A DNA stretch of 64,000 nucleotides from Desulfobulbaceae bacterium DB1 (GTDB lineage: Bacteria > Desulfobacterota > Desulfobulbia > Desulfobulbales > SURF-16), in contig MQUF01000006.1 in NCBI GenBank assembly GCA_001914235.1, forward strand, positions 267,234 to 331,233, in the 5' to 3' direction. A model generated the notes under the pieces. That model was not told where the DNA came from. It ran no database searches and was given only the letters and a program-made list of their open reading frames with translations. This document shows positions 34,525 through 44,251 of the stretch, in pieces; position 1 is the stretch's first letter, and each line of letters starts with the position of its first letter. A program made the position numbers and the translations under genes.

Positions 34525-35211
34525 ATGAAAAAAACAGATCACGAGCTTCGTTTTTATGCTGCCTGCCTGGCAATCATTTTTTTTCTGAGCGGCTGCGCTT
34601 CGACGTCTTCGCCGGCGAAACCGACCTTGCCCGACCGTTACGCCCTGCCGGACGTTCAGCCGAAAAATTTCGCGCCCGAGGAAGGTTCCCTTTTCAGCGA
34701 CAACTCCCTTGACCTTTACAAGGACAGCAGGGCGAGCAGGGTGGGTGACATCCTGATGGTGGAAATTGTTGAAACCTCCAACGGCAAAAAAAATGCCCGG
34801 ACCAAAACGGAACGGGAATCCACCGTGGGTGCCGGCATCAGCCAGTTATTCGGCCTTGATTCATTGATTGCCGATGCAAATATTCAGGCGGAGATGCAAA
34901 ATGATTTCGAAGGAACGGGCGAAACCGAACGAAACAGTACCATGACCGCCACCCTCTCGGCAAAGGTGGTTGACGTTACCCCTGACAACAATCTGGTCAT
35001 CCAGGCCTACCGGGAAATCAGGGTCAACAACGAAACCCAGTTTATCGTTCTCTCCGGACTGGTGCGCCCCCGTGACATCTCGCCCAATAATTCCATCAAG
35101 TCGACCCATATTGCCGATGCCCGTATCGAATACAGCGGCACCGGTGTTGTCGCCGACAAACAGAAGCCCGGCTGGCTGGCTCGCGGCCTGGATGTGATCT
35201 GGCCGTTTTAA
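34525..35211 (+). CDS. flgH: Flagellar L-ring lipoprotein FlgH
   Basis: A 228-residue outer-membrane lipoprotein with lipobox LSGC near residue 22, GSLF, RVGDILMVEIVETSNGK and NLVIQAYREIRVNNETQF, IVLSGLVRPRDISPNN, all FlgH signatures. The ATG at 34525 follows AAAGGA. It is separated from flgI by an insertion sequence. Confidence 0.95.
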   Translation: MKKTDHELRFYAACLAIIFFLSGCASTSSPAKPTLPDRYALPDVQPKNFAPEEGSLFSDNSLDLYKDSRASRVGDILMVEIVETSNGKKNARTKTERESTVGAGISQLFGLDSLIADANIQAEMQNDFEGTGETERNSTMTATLSAKVVDVTPDNNLVIQAYREIRVNNETQFIVLSGLVRPRDISPNNSIKSTHIADARIEYSGTGVVADKQKPGWLARGLDVIWPF

Positions 35212-35241
35212 GCGCTGATTACGCAATATTGATTGCCGATG

Positions 35242-36537
35242 GAGCCTCTTTCAAAATGACGAGACGCGCCACACAAAAGATATTATCGCGTAACATATTG
35301 AAATAATTGAACTTCACGGCGTTTTCTGGTATTGTTTTGTAACCAGCAAAACAGAACACAGGAGAACGCCGTGAAGCTCACCGACAAAATATCATGGTTG
35401 ATGGGGTATGTCCAAAGAAGTCTGTTTCCCCATCTGAACAAATGTTTGCAAGCTCCGCTCACCGCGCAGGAGGAACGCCTGGTGTCTATTCTGGAGATTA
35501 TCCAGGTTGAGCAACACGTACCAAGGAACATACGTCGATATCAGTATCCCGGGCGCAAGCCTCTTGACCGACAGGCTTGCGCCCGAGCATTCGTGGCAAA
35601 GGCGCTCTACCGATATCCGACGACCAGCGACCTGCGTCGGGCTCTGCAATCAGCAGGGAATCTGCGGCAGATATGCGGATTTGCCACTTCCAATGCTATC
35701 CCGTCGGAGCCTACCTTGTCGCGGGCCTTTGCCGAATTTGCCGCCGGCAGTCTTGGTGGGCGGGTCCATGATGCACTGGTGAAGGAATACCTTGGCGAAG
35801 AGCTTGTCGGACACATCAGCCGGGACTCCACGGCCATTGCCGGACGTGAGAAAGCGGCGAAGAAGGTGGCCAGGGAGCCGAAGAAGCCTCGCAAGAGGGG
35901 GCGTCCCGCCAAAGGCGAGCAACGGACGCCGGCCATCGAGAAGCGGCTTGACCGTCAGGTCCGCCAGAGTGCCGAGGAAGCCATTGGTGAGTTGCCGGTT
36001 GCCTGTGATCGTGGCACCAAGAAGGACGCCAAGGGGTACAAAATATCATGGAACGGTTTCAAGCTGCATCTGGACATCAACGATATCGGCCTGCCAATCA
36101 GTGCCCTTGTAACCTCTGCTTCGCTGCATGACAGCCAGGTAGCGATTCCGCTGATCAAGTTGACCAGCGGAAAGGTGACCTATCTCTACGATTTGATGGA
36201 TGCAGCCTACGATGCCAAGCGGATCGAGGAGACCAGCCGGAAGTTCGGCCATGTTCCAATCACAGATAAGAATGGCCGCGGCCAAGAGGTTGTCCCCATG
36301 GCACCGCACGAGGCAGAGCGCTATAAAATCCGGTCCAGCGCGGAACGGGCAAACAGCCGATTGAAAGAAGACTTCGGCGCTAACAATGTCATGGTCAAGG
36401 GACACTGCAAGGTGACCCAGCACTTGATGTTCGGGGTCATCACCCTGTTTGCGGATCAGCTCCTACGCCTGATCGGATAGATTGTCAAAGATCAAATTGT
36501 GGACAGCCTTGTAGGCTGTTCATTTTGAAAGAGGCTC
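35242..36537 (+). mobile_element. Insertion sequence of the DDE (IS4/IS5 superfamily) type
   Basis: About 1,296 bp bounded by an 18-bp perfect inverted repeat (GAGCCTCTTTCAAAATGA and its complement) and by a 4-bp direct repeat GATG on each side (35238-35241 and 36538-36541). It carries one transposase gene. It was inserted in the gap between flgH and flgI. The exact IS family is not resolved; IS1182-like or IS5-like are possible. Confidence 0.88.
35371..36480 (+). CDS. DDE-type transposase
   Basis: A 369-residue transposase starting at a GTG preceded by AGGAGA. It has a helical N-terminus (QACARAFVAKALYRYPTTSD), a basic region KKPRKRGRPAKG, first Asp in HISRDSTAI, second in DLMDAAYDAK and Glu in SSAERANSRLKEDFG. 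Intact and uninterrupted, so the element may be active. Confidence 0.88.
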   Translation: MKLTDKISWLMGYVQRSLFPHLNKCLQAPLTAQEERLVSILEIIQVEQHVPRNIRRYQYPGRKPLDRQACARAFVAKALYRYPTTSDLRRALQSAGNLRQICGFATSNAIPSEPTLSRAFAEFAAGSLGGRVHDALVKEYLGEELVGHISRDSTAIAGREKAAKKVAREPKKPRKRGRPAKGEQRTPAIEKRLDRQVRQSAEEAIGELPVACDRGTKKDAKGYKISWNGFKLHLDINDIGLPISALVTSASLHDSQVAIPLIKLTSGKVTYLYDLMDAAYDAKRIEETSRKFGHVPITDKNGRGQEVVPMAPHEAERYKIRSSAERANSRLKEDFGANNVMVKGHCKVTQHLMFGVITLFADQLLRLIG

Positions 36538-36778
36538 GATGAAGAGCAATTTTTCCCCGCATGCACCCATGAGCAGCCGGCCGACACGAAATGGCTAGGA
36601 AAAAATTTCCCCCCTGCGGTTGACGACAGGAAAACATGGGGGAGACAATGCCCTGCTTGTTATTTTTTCTCCTTTAATTACAGATTGTTACATTATTTAA
36701 GCAACACCAGTCGCCCCACCGGCACACCGTTTGCTCTAAGGAAAGGCCAAGAGCTTTTTTACCAAACGAGGAGATCCA
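36538..36778. other. Gap between insertion sequence and flgI
   Basis: About 240 bp of non-coding sequence containing the sigma-54 promoter of flgI (36720-36735) and the 3' side of the flgH-flgI spacer displaced by the insertion. I see no gene in it. Confidence 0.7.
36720..36735 (+). promoter_or_regulatory. Sigma-54 promoter of flgI operon
   Basis: CGGCAC-N5-TTGCT, with the invariant GG and GC spaced by 10 bases. It lies about 45 bases before the flgI start and downstream of the insertion sequence, so flgI to flgL can be transcribed despite the insertion. Confidence 0.72.
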
Positions 36779-37858
36779 ATGAAGCACGCATCACGTTTTT
36801 TCATCTTTCTTGCCCTGATCAGTCTGCTTGGATTGCCGACCAGCCCGGCCGGGGCTGTTCGCTTGAAAGACATTGCCTCGGTAAAGGGAATACGACCCAA
36901 TCAGCTGGTCGGCTACGGCCTGGTGGTCGGCCTGGACGGAACCGGTGACGGGAACAAATCGCCTTTCACCGGACAGGCGCTGGTCAATATGCTGGAAAAT
37001 CTCGGCGTCCATGTCAATCAGGATGACGTCAAGGTGAAGAACGTCGCCGGTGTCATGGTAACCGCGACCCTGCCCCCCTTTCTTAAAAACGGCCAGGCCA
37101 TTGACGTCACCCTTTCCACTCTGGGCGACGCCACCTCGCTGCAGGGCGGCACACTGGTGGTCACCCCCCTGAAAGGCCTCGACGGCAAGGTATATGCCGT
37201 TGCCCAGGGTGCGGTCAGTATCGGCGGCTTTGAATTCGACACGGGCACCAATGAAAAAATCCAGAAAAACCACCTCACCGTGGCCCGCATTCCGGACGGA
37301 GCAACGGTGGAAAGAGAGGTCCCTGTTTCCTTTGAAGGCAAGGACGAAATCGTCCTTCACCTCAACGCTCCTGATTTTACCACCATGTCCCGGGCGGTGG
37401 ATGCCATCGACGGACATCTGGGCGGCAATTACGCCAAGGCCAAGGACAGCGCCACGGTCGGCATCGCGATTCCTGACAGTTACGCGGGCAATGAGATCGG
37501 CTTCATGGCGGCCATCGAGAATCTCGAGATTGAACCTGATTCCGCGGCCCGCGTCATTATCGACGAACGGACCGGCACCGTGGTGATGGGCAAAGACGTG
37601 AAGATTAAGGAGCTGGCCGTGGCCCACGGCAACTTGAGCGTCCAGGTAACAAACAACCAGCAGGCCTCGGCCCAGGACAATCTTAATATCACGGCCAGGG
37701 ACCAGGAAAATAAACTTGTCGCCATCGAACCGGGGGTCAGCCTGGGAGATCTTGTCTCCGCCCTGAACGGTGTCGGCGTAACCCCGAGGGATCTCATTGC
37801 CATCCTGCAGTCAATCAAGGCGGCAGGGGCTCTGGACGCAAACCTTGAAATCATTTAG
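36779..37858 (+). CDS. flgI: Flagellar P-ring protein FlgI
   Basis: A 359-residue periplasmic ring protein. The signal peptide ends near SPAGA, and mature VRLKDIASVKG begins the domain; LVGYGLVVGLDGTGDG and PTP-like GVSLGDLVSALNGVGVTPRD are classic FlgI. Length is normal. Confidence 0.97.
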   Translation: MKHASRFFIFLALISLLGLPTSPAGAVRLKDIASVKGIRPNQLVGYGLVVGLDGTGDGNKSPFTGQALVNMLENLGVHVNQDDVKVKNVAGVMVTATLPPFLKNGQAIDVTLSTLGDATSLQGGTLVVTPLKGLDGKVYAVAQGAVSIGGFEFDTGTNEKIQKNHLTVARIPDGATVEREVPVSFEGKDEIVLHLNAPDFTTMSRAVDAIDGHLGGNYAKAKDSATVGIAIPDSYAGNEIGFMAAIENLEIEPDSAARVIIDERTGTVVMGKDVKIKELAVAHGNLSVQVTNNQQASAQDNLNITARDQENKLVAIEPGVSLGDLVSALNGVGVTPRDLIAILQSIKAAGALDANLEII

Positions 37859-37870
37859 GAAGCCACGCAA

Positions 37871-38218
37871 ATGAAAAGTATTGTGCCATCGACATTTGCA
37901 CTTCAGAAAAGCATGCAAAATGTCGATAAACCAAATGAGAAGCAGTTTGTCGATTCGATCGAAAACAAGAAACTCCAGGAAGCCTGTCGGGATTTTGAAG
38001 CAATCCTGCTCAACAAACTCGTTTCCACCATGCGGGAAAGCATTCCGGATGACGGCCTCTTCCAGAAATCATTCGGCGAAAAAATGTATCAGTCCCTGCT
38101 TGATGAAGAAATGACCAAGAACATGGCCCATGGTAAAGGGATCGGCATCGGTGAACTCCTTTACAGAAAGCTCAGCGGATCAATGAAGCATTCCGCTGAT
38201 GGAGAAACAGACAAATGA
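37871..38218 (+). CDS. Rod-binding protein, FlgJ N-terminal type
   Basis: A 115-residue protein containing only the rod-binding half of FlgJ (ACRDFEAILLNKLVSTMRES, FGEKMYQSLLDEEMTKNMA). The muramidase half found in enterobacteria is absent, as in many delta-type bacteria. It overlaps flgN by 4 bases. Confidence 0.9.
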   Translation: MKSIVPSTFALQKSMQNVDKPNEKQFVDSIENKKLQEACRDFEAILLNKLVSTMRESIPDDGLFQKSFGEKMYQSLLDEEMTKNMAHGKGIGIGELLYRKLSGSMKHSADGETDK

Positions 38219-38784
38219 ACACACAGACAGCAGTCACCAAGCACAATACAGCGGCGGAAAAAACCAGTATGCCGAGCGGCGAGGCATTCCCCCTGCCCTT
38301 GATTCTTGATATTCTCAAACGCCAGATTGCGATTTCCGGCGGCTTTCTTGCCATTCTCGAAGCGGAAAAAGAGGCGCTGATCCGGATGGATGTCAACTCC
38401 CTTATTTCCCTTACCAGGAAAAAAGAGCAGGAGCTGACCAAAATAGCCCAGCTCGACCATTCCCTGCAGGAAGTTGCCCGAAGAATTCTCGCCTGGGACG
38501 AAAATAGCCGCCAACGGATCATCAAGCTCGCCGAGCTCATTCCCTTCATGACCCGCGAGCAAACCCTGACCGTGAAAAAATATCGTGATCAGCTGGCCTC
38601 GTTGCGGGAAAAAATCAGCAGCAACAATCTGATCAACAAAAGTTTTGCCAGCGCCACACTGGGCTACATCAACGATGCGATTTCCCTTATTTGCGGCGAA
38701 ATTACCGCAACCCCGCTCTACAGCTCCCGTTCCCTGCGAACGAAGAGCTCATCAGGACCCGCTCTGATGAGCAGAGAGGTTTAA
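38215..38784 (+). CDS. FlgN-like export chaperone
   Basis: A 189-residue helical protein with LDILKRQIAISGGFLAILEAEKEALIRMD and a coiled-coil middle, typical of FlgN. FlgN chaperones FlgK and FlgL, which are encoded directly after it. Translation is coupled to the rod-binding gene (ATGA). Confidence 0.82.
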   Translation: MNTQTAVTKHNTAAEKTSMPSGEAFPLPLILDILKRQIAISGGFLAILEAEKEALIRMDVNSLISLTRKKEQELTKIAQLDHSLQEVARRILAWDENSRQRIIKLAELIPFMTREQTLTVKKYRDQLASLREKISSNNLINKSFASATLGYINDAISLICGEITATPLYSSRSLRTKSSSGPALMSREV

Positions 38785-38788
38785 AAAC

Positions 38789-41314
38789 ATGGTCGGCATT
38801 TCCCAGATATTAAATACCGCCAAGGAAGCGCTGCTTGCCCATCAGCAGTCCGTTTCCGTTGCCGGCCACAATATCGCCAATGTTGATACCCCCGGCTATA
38901 CCAGGCAGTCACTGTCCCTTAACCCCGCGATTCCCACCCCGGAAGGCGTCGGTTTTTTCGGCAACGGCGTCCGGGGCATGGAGATCACCCGCCACTATGA
39001 CCAGTTCATGGTAAAAAGGCTGGCAGGCCAGAACTCCACGTTGAGCAACCTGCAGGCCCAGCAGGACTCCATGCGCTTGGTGGAAACATCCTTTAACGAG
39101 GCGCCGGGTCTGGCGGTCAACGAACTGATGAGTGAATTCTGGGCAAGCTGGCAGACGCTGGCGCTCTACCCGGAAAACATGGCAACCCGCGATCAGGCAA
39201 TCCAGAAAGCCCAGATCCTCAATGATCAGTTCAACAGCATGACCACGGAACTTGCCAAAACCCGGTATGATATCGATGTCAGTCTTGAGGCGGCGGTCCA
39301 TGACGTCAACTCGCTCACCAAGCAGATTGCCAATTTAAACGCCAATATCGCCGCTTCCGAGGATGACCTGCGCAAACAGAACGATCTGCGCGACCAGCGC
39401 GATATTCTGGTCAAGGATCTTTCCCAGTATCTGGACATCAACTACTTTGAAGTGAGCACCGGCGCATTTACCATCCTCATGGCCGACGGCCACACCCTGG
39501 TGGAAAACAATCAGGGCTGGCAGGTCGACTGGAAGGATAATCAGCTTCAGTGGATAAGCGAAAACTCCAAAGGCACCAAGGTTGAAATAGCCGTGGGTGA
39601 CGGCGCTGAAGTGGGCGGCAAACTGGGCGGCTGGATGGAGACATACAACAATATCCGCCCGGGCGTGGCGGAAAACTATCTTGGCCGGCTGGATGCCCTG
39701 GCCAACGCCCTTGTCCGTGAAGTTAACCAGCAGCATACCCAGGGCGTGGGCCTGACCCGCTTTTCCGACCAATTGACCAGCGCCGACATGGCGAAAAACA
39801 CGACGTTGCTCACCAGCACCATTGATATCTCCACGGCAACGGAGACTATTCCCGCCGGCGTCATGACCATCAACGACCGGGAAATCGGTAAAATCGAGGG
39901 CGGTACCGCAAGTTTCGGCCTGGCCTCCACCAAGGCATACAATGCCGCCCAGGCCATCAACAGCGCCATTACCGGCGTGCAGGCCAAACTGACGACCCAG
40001 GTCGCCGGAAGCACGGTGACCGCCATGGCGGTCGCAGAGGACGGGACGGTCATTGATTTTCAGATTAACGGCGTTGACGTCAGCTATACCGTGGACGCAA
40101 CGTCAGGCCCCCCGAACGACACCGATCCGGCAACCTTGGCCGCCAATGTTGTCGATGCCGTCAATCTGGCCATCGCCAATTACAATGACCCGACCAATGT
40201 GCCGGAAAACATCCCGAAAATCACCATCGAGGCGATTGTCGGCGACGGCACCAACGGCGGCGCGGCAAACTCCATTATCCTGCGCAATACCAATCCAGGC
40301 GATGAATCACGCATCATCATTGACGGGCTTGATCCCGCTCTTTCAACCGCGGCGGCAAAGCTTGGCCTGATAGACGACACCTATACGGCCGACGGAGCCC
40401 ACAATACCGGCACGCTGTCTCTCTTTTCCCATACAAGCGATATTACCATCGAAGCGGGCACGGACGATCGCTACCTGGAACAGCTCGGCCTCGGCGGCGG
40501 CAACATCAGCAGCACCGACGCGGGCGGCGACGGCAAACTGACTTTCACCGCCGACGACAACCAGGTTCTTTATTCCATCCGCGGCTTTGATTATTCCGAC
40601 GAACTGCAGCTTGACGGCGGCAGCTTCAAGATCTGGATCTACAACAATGACAACACCCTGGCGTTGCCCCAGCCGGTGGAGATTCCCCTTGAACGGGCCT
40701 ATGACCTGCAGGATGTGGCTGACGCCATCAATATTTCCATCATCAACGCCAGCGGCCAGGCCTCTCCCTGGATCCATGCGACCGTCCACGACAACAAATT
40801 AACGCTGACTCCGGACGCAAACCACCAGTTCGCCTTTGGCGGCGATACTTCCAACTTCCTCGCCACCGCCGGAATCAATACCTTTTTTACCGGCTCCGGT
40901 GCTTCCACCATCGGCATCAACGAGGTAATAAACGATAATCCCGATCATGTTGCGGCCGGAACGGTCAGCGCACTTGGTGAAATATTCAGCGGCGATCAGT
41001 CCAATGCCCTGCTGATCACCAATATCCAACGGAATGAAGCGGTTCGTTTTATCGGCGGCAGCCCCGGCACCCTTGACGGATTTTACAACACCCTGGTGGG
41101 CGACATCGGACTAAAAGGGCGGACCGCCTCCAGGGATTATGAATATAATCAGCTTATTACCGACCAAATGAGCGCCATGCGCGACGCCACTTCCGGTGTC
41201 TCGCTGGATGAGGAAATGGCGGATCTGATCAAATTTCAGCAGGCCTACTCTGCGGCTGCCAAACTGATAACCTCATCGGACGAAATGATGCGGACTCTGC
41301 TGGAGGCGGTGTGA
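38789..41314 (+). CDS. flgK: Flagellar hook-filament junction protein FlgK
   Basis: An 841-residue hook-associated protein. N-terminal VAGHNIANVDTPGYTRQS and C-terminal SGVSLDEEMADLIKFQQAYSAAAK are conserved. The middle (about 330-760) is much longer than in model organisms and rich in Thr, Asp, Gly and Ala, likely a surface-exposed variable domain. Starts 4 bp after flgN. Confidence 0.93.
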   Translation: MVGISQILNTAKEALLAHQQSVSVAGHNIANVDTPGYTRQSLSLNPAIPTPEGVGFFGNGVRGMEITRHYDQFMVKRLAGQNSTLSNLQAQQDSMRLVETSFNEAPGLAVNELMSEFWASWQTLALYPENMATRDQAIQKAQILNDQFNSMTTELAKTRYDIDVSLEAAVHDVNSLTKQIANLNANIAASEDDLRKQNDLRDQRDILVKDLSQYLDINYFEVSTGAFTILMADGHTLVENNQGWQVDWKDNQLQWISENSKGTKVEIAVGDGAEVGGKLGGWMETYNNIRPGVAENYLGRLDALANALVREVNQQHTQGVGLTRFSDQLTSADMAKNTTLLTSTIDISTATETIPAGVMTINDREIGKIEGGTASFGLASTKAYNAAQAINSAITGVQAKLTTQVAGSTVTAMAVAEDGTVIDFQINGVDVSYTVDATSGPPNDTDPATLAANVVDAVNLAIANYNDPTNVPENIPKITIEAIVGDGTNGGAANSIILRNTNPGDESRIIIDGLDPALSTAAAKLGLIDDTYTADGAHNTGTLSLFSHTSDITIEAGTDDRYLEQLGLGGGNISSTDAGGDGKLTFTADDNQVLYSIRGFDYSDELQLDGGSFKIWIYNNDNTLALPQPVEIPLERAYDLQDVADAINISIINASGQASPWIHATVHDNKLTLTPDANHQFAFGGDTSNFLATAGINTFFTGSGASTIGINEVINDNPDHVAAGTVSALGEIFSGDQSNALLITNIQRNEAVRFIGGSPGTLDGFYNTLVGDIGLKGRTASRDYEYNQLITDQMSAMRDATSGVSLDEEMADLIKFQQAYSAAAKLITSSDEMMRTLLEAV

Positions 41315-41315
41315 T

Positions 41316-43334
41316 ATGCGAACAACCCTGAACACGATTTACAACATGATCGGCACCAATCTCGGTAAGATTACCACCGACATGGAAAGGATCAACCGGC
41401 AGATTTCCTCCGGCATGCAGATGTCGAAACTTTCCGACAATCCGGTCAATATGGTAAGCGCTCTGGGGATGCGTTCCACCCTGGCGGAAATCTCTCAATA
41501 TCAGACCAATATCTCCTTTGGCGGTTCAATGATCTCCGCCGCGGAACAGTCCCTGACCGGCATCAAACAACTGGTCATGGACAGTAAAAATCAGACGCTG
41601 ATTGCCGCCAATGACAGCCAGACCCCGTCAACCCGGCTTTATGTGGCGGACGAGGTGCATGTCTACCTGGAACAGATGGTGACCTTGGCCAATACCCGCT
41701 GGGACGGCAAATATGTTTTCGGCGGCTATCGAACCACCGGATACACCGAGCTTGAACCGACACCGTTCATGCTCGGCTACATCGACGGCTATCGCATCAA
41801 CGGCGCCGATCTCGCCCCCTTGGATTATGTAGCGGCCGGCCCGCCGCTTGAGTATCAGCTGCTCCCTGACGATCTTGTCATAAACGGTATCCCGGTCACA
41901 ACCATAAATCCGGACGGGCTCTCCGACGTTTATGATATTTATTCAGCCGCGGCAAAGGCAGATGCCGTTAACGCGATCAGCGAGGACACCGTCAATGCCC
42001 TCGGCGAGACAATACCCGGAACCGGCGTCACCGCCTCCGTGGTTCCGGCTTTCCGTCAGGCAACCATGGGCGTCAGCGCCGGGACGATGGATGCGGGGGA
42101 TCTGATCATCAACGGTATCGATGTTTTTGCCGCACTTGGTCCCACAACGGTTACCGTTCAGGACACGGACAATGTGATGCTCAATGCCATCAATGACGTG
42201 CAGGCCCAAACCGGCATTGTCGCCACGCGGGATGCAAACGGCAAGTTGGCCCTGAAAGCGGTTGACGGACGCAACCTGCATGTGGAAACGACCGTTAACG
42301 GCAACGACCTGACCCATCTTAACGATGCGGCGGCTGACAAGGTTTATTTCGGCTCCATTCAGCTCAGCGCCGACCGGACTTTTGTGCTGGAAAGCACCCT
42401 TACCCCGGCCTATCCGCCGGGGGGCGTCGAACCGGCCTTTTCCGCCCTGGGACTTTCCGGCGGCTCGCTTTCCACCGGTGAAAAAAACGATATCGCCAAC
42501 GACGGCAAACTTTCCGTCCACTCCCTCACCCGGCTTGACAACAATGTTCGTTATACCGGAGACCGGGACAATGACGCAAAAATTAAAGTGGGGGCCAAAA
42601 GTACCATTGAAATAGCCAAAAACGGCGAGGATGCCATCAGCAACACCGATGTTTTCAAGGTCATGAAAGAATTGGAAAATTATCTCCGCGGGCAGAATTA
42701 TACCTTTGTCACCGGCATTCACGCGGAAGAGAACAGATATGCCACCCTGGAGGAGATCAATGCCGGCAAGGATCTTCTTGACGAAAAATTTCATGACGGC
42801 AATCTCTCCATCAACGTCACGGACCATGATGTTTATCCGCCGGAAGAATTCAACATGCTTATTCCGGTCGATATCACCAAGGATACGCCCTATGATATCG
42901 CAGTCAAACTGAACGGCATCCCCGGCCTTTCCGCCTCGTGGGACAGTAGCGGCCACCTGCGCATTGAAAGCTCGGACCCGAACCGCTACACTTTCGATGT
43001 CAGCGAAGACAGCAGCAACACCCTGAATGTCTTCGGCATCAATGCCAACGAATTGCAGCATCAGGGACTGACCAAGTCGCTGGAGGATCTGGACAACGTC
43101 ATGTCGGCATTATCCAGCCAGATTGCCGACTTCGGCGCCCGGGCGAACCGCATCACCATTCAGACGCAGGTCTATGCCAATCTGGAGCTTGCCAACCAGG
43201 AGAATCTGTCGGAAAAACAGGACACCGATCTGACCGAGGCAATTCTCAACCTCAAATCCAAGGAGGTTGCCTATCAGGCCGCACTCGCTGCCGCGGCAAA
43301 AACCATGCAGCTCAGTCTTGTTGATTATTTATAA
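41316..43334 (+). CDS. flgL: Flagellar hook-filament junction protein FlgL
   Basis: A 672-residue protein about twice the E. coli length. The N-terminal coil (RTTLNTIYNMIGTNLGKITT) and C-terminal LGARANRITIQ-like segment, ENLSEKQDTDLTEAILNLKS, match FlgL/flagellin ends. The central region (about 150-600) is an enlarged variable domain. One base separates it from flgK's stop. Confidence 0.9.
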   Translation: MRTTLNTIYNMIGTNLGKITTDMERINRQISSGMQMSKLSDNPVNMVSALGMRSTLAEISQYQTNISFGGSMISAAEQSLTGIKQLVMDSKNQTLIAANDSQTPSTRLYVADEVHVYLEQMVTLANTRWDGKYVFGGYRTTGYTELEPTPFMLGYIDGYRINGADLAPLDYVAAGPPLEYQLLPDDLVINGIPVTTINPDGLSDVYDIYSAAAKADAVNAISEDTVNALGETIPGTGVTASVVPAFRQATMGVSAGTMDAGDLIINGIDVFAALGPTTVTVQDTDNVMLNAINDVQAQTGIVATRDANGKLALKAVDGRNLHVETTVNGNDLTHLNDAAADKVYFGSIQLSADRTFVLESTLTPAYPPGGVEPAFSALGLSGGSLSTGEKNDIANDGKLSVHSLTRLDNNVRYTGDRDNDAKIKVGAKSTIEIAKNGEDAISNTDVFKVMKELENYLRGQNYTFVTGIHAEENRYATLEEINAGKDLLDEKFHDGNLSINVTDHDVYPPEEFNMLIPVDITKDTPYDIAVKLNGIPGLSASWDSSGHLRIESSDPNRYTFDVSEDSSNTLNVFGINANELQHQGLTKSLEDLDNVMSALSSQIADFGARANRITIQTQVYANLELANQENLSEKQDTDLTEAILNLKSKEVAYQAALAAAAKTMQLSLVDYL

Positions 43335-43367
43335 GGGAAAGTGGTACAGTGACGGTGATGCTTAAGC

Positions 43368-43389
43368 AAGACACCCGGCCGGGTGTCTT
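43368..43389. repeat. Perfect 22-bp palindrome between flgL and csrA
   Basis: Each 11-base half reads AAGACACCCGG, the second being its inverse complement. There is no U-tract, so it is not an ordinary terminator; it may be an RNA hairpin or a protein site in the csrA leader, which continues through GGAG and a run of C to the csrA start. Confidence 0.75.
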
Positions 43390-43424
43390 ATTCGCCCAGA
43401 CACTTCTCGAGGAGCCCCCCCCTT

Positions 43425-43667
43425 ATGCTTATCCTTTCCAGAAAGGTTGGCGAGGCAATCATCATTGCCGACGACATTAAAGTCAGAGTCCTGGAAAGCA
43501 AAGGCGGCCTGGTCAAGCTTGGAGTCGACGCCCCGGAACAGGTTGCCATTCACCGTGAGGAAATTTATTTGCGCATTCTTGAAGAAAACAAAAAAGCGGC
43601 ACTGGACGCACCGGCCGACTTAAGCGGATTAAGCGATGTGTTTCCCATGAAAAAGGAAGGATACTGA
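43425..43667 (+). CDS. csrA: Carbon storage/translation regulator CsrA
   Basis: An 80-residue RNA-binding regulator: [39 protein letters not shown]. The KH-like fold binds GGA motifs near ribosome-binding sites and represses translation. The C-terminal tail ([15 protein letters not shown]) is longer than in E. coli. It is followed by fliW, whose start overlaps its stop, giving the known CsrA-FliW flagellar switch. Confidence 0.96.
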   Translation: MLILSRKVGEAIIIADDIKVRVLESKGGLVKLGVDAPEQVAIHREEIYLRILEENKKAALDAPADLSGLSDVFPMKKEGY

Positions 43668-44149
43668 TGAATGCCGTAACACAGGATATAGATCATCCGA
43701 ACACGGAAAAACATCTTGTCGTGCAGACGAGCCGGTTCGGCGAAATAGCGGTTGATCCGGAACGGGTTATTTCCATGGTCAGCCCATTTCTCGGCTTTCC
43801 GGAATCGCACCGTTTTGTGCTCCGACCGCACAGCCAGAAATCCCCCTTCATGTGGCTGCAGTCGCTGAATAATCCGGATCTGGCCTTTGTCGTCATCCAG
43901 GCCGGGATGCTCAACATTGATTACCAGCCGCACATTCCCCGCCAGATACAAAGCGACCTGCAGCTCACTTCGGAAAAAGAAAAGGACGTGCTGCTCATTT
44001 TGACCATCCCGGCAAACAAGCCCAGGGAAATGACCGCCAATCTTCTTGGTCCGGTGATCCTGAATACCGGCAAACGACTGGCAATGCAGGTGGTTCTCGA
44101 CCCGCAGAAATACAACCCCTGCTGGCCGCTTTTTCCGGCTCAACCTTGA
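43667..44149 (+). CDS. fliW: Flagellar assembly factor FliW
   Basis: A 160-residue protein with RFGEIAVDPERVISMVSPFLGFPESHRFVLRP and the FliW core. FliW binds CsrA and, alternately, flagellin, so csrA is derepressed while flagellin is being exported. Start overlaps the csrA stop by one base. Confidence 0.93.
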   Translation: MNAVTQDIDHPNTEKHLVVQTSRFGEIAVDPERVISMVSPFLGFPESHRFVLRPHSQKSPFMWLQSLNNPDLAFVVIQAGMLNIDYQPHIPRQIQSDLQLTSEKEKDVLLILTIPANKPREMTANLLGPVILNTGKRLAMQVVLDPQKYNPCWPLFPAQP

Positions 44150-44251
44150 CAGCGGAATCACTCCTGCCAATGAACGCGACGCCTGCCCCGCAAACAAAAA
44201 AAGCCGACCATAAGGCCGACTTTTTCGCACATCTTCCGTCAACAGGGGAGA

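Noticed and set aside
44197-44231. Terminator between fliW and flgM
   Set aside because: The GCCGAC segments are direct, not inverted, repeats around the A- and T-runs; no stable stem could be formed.
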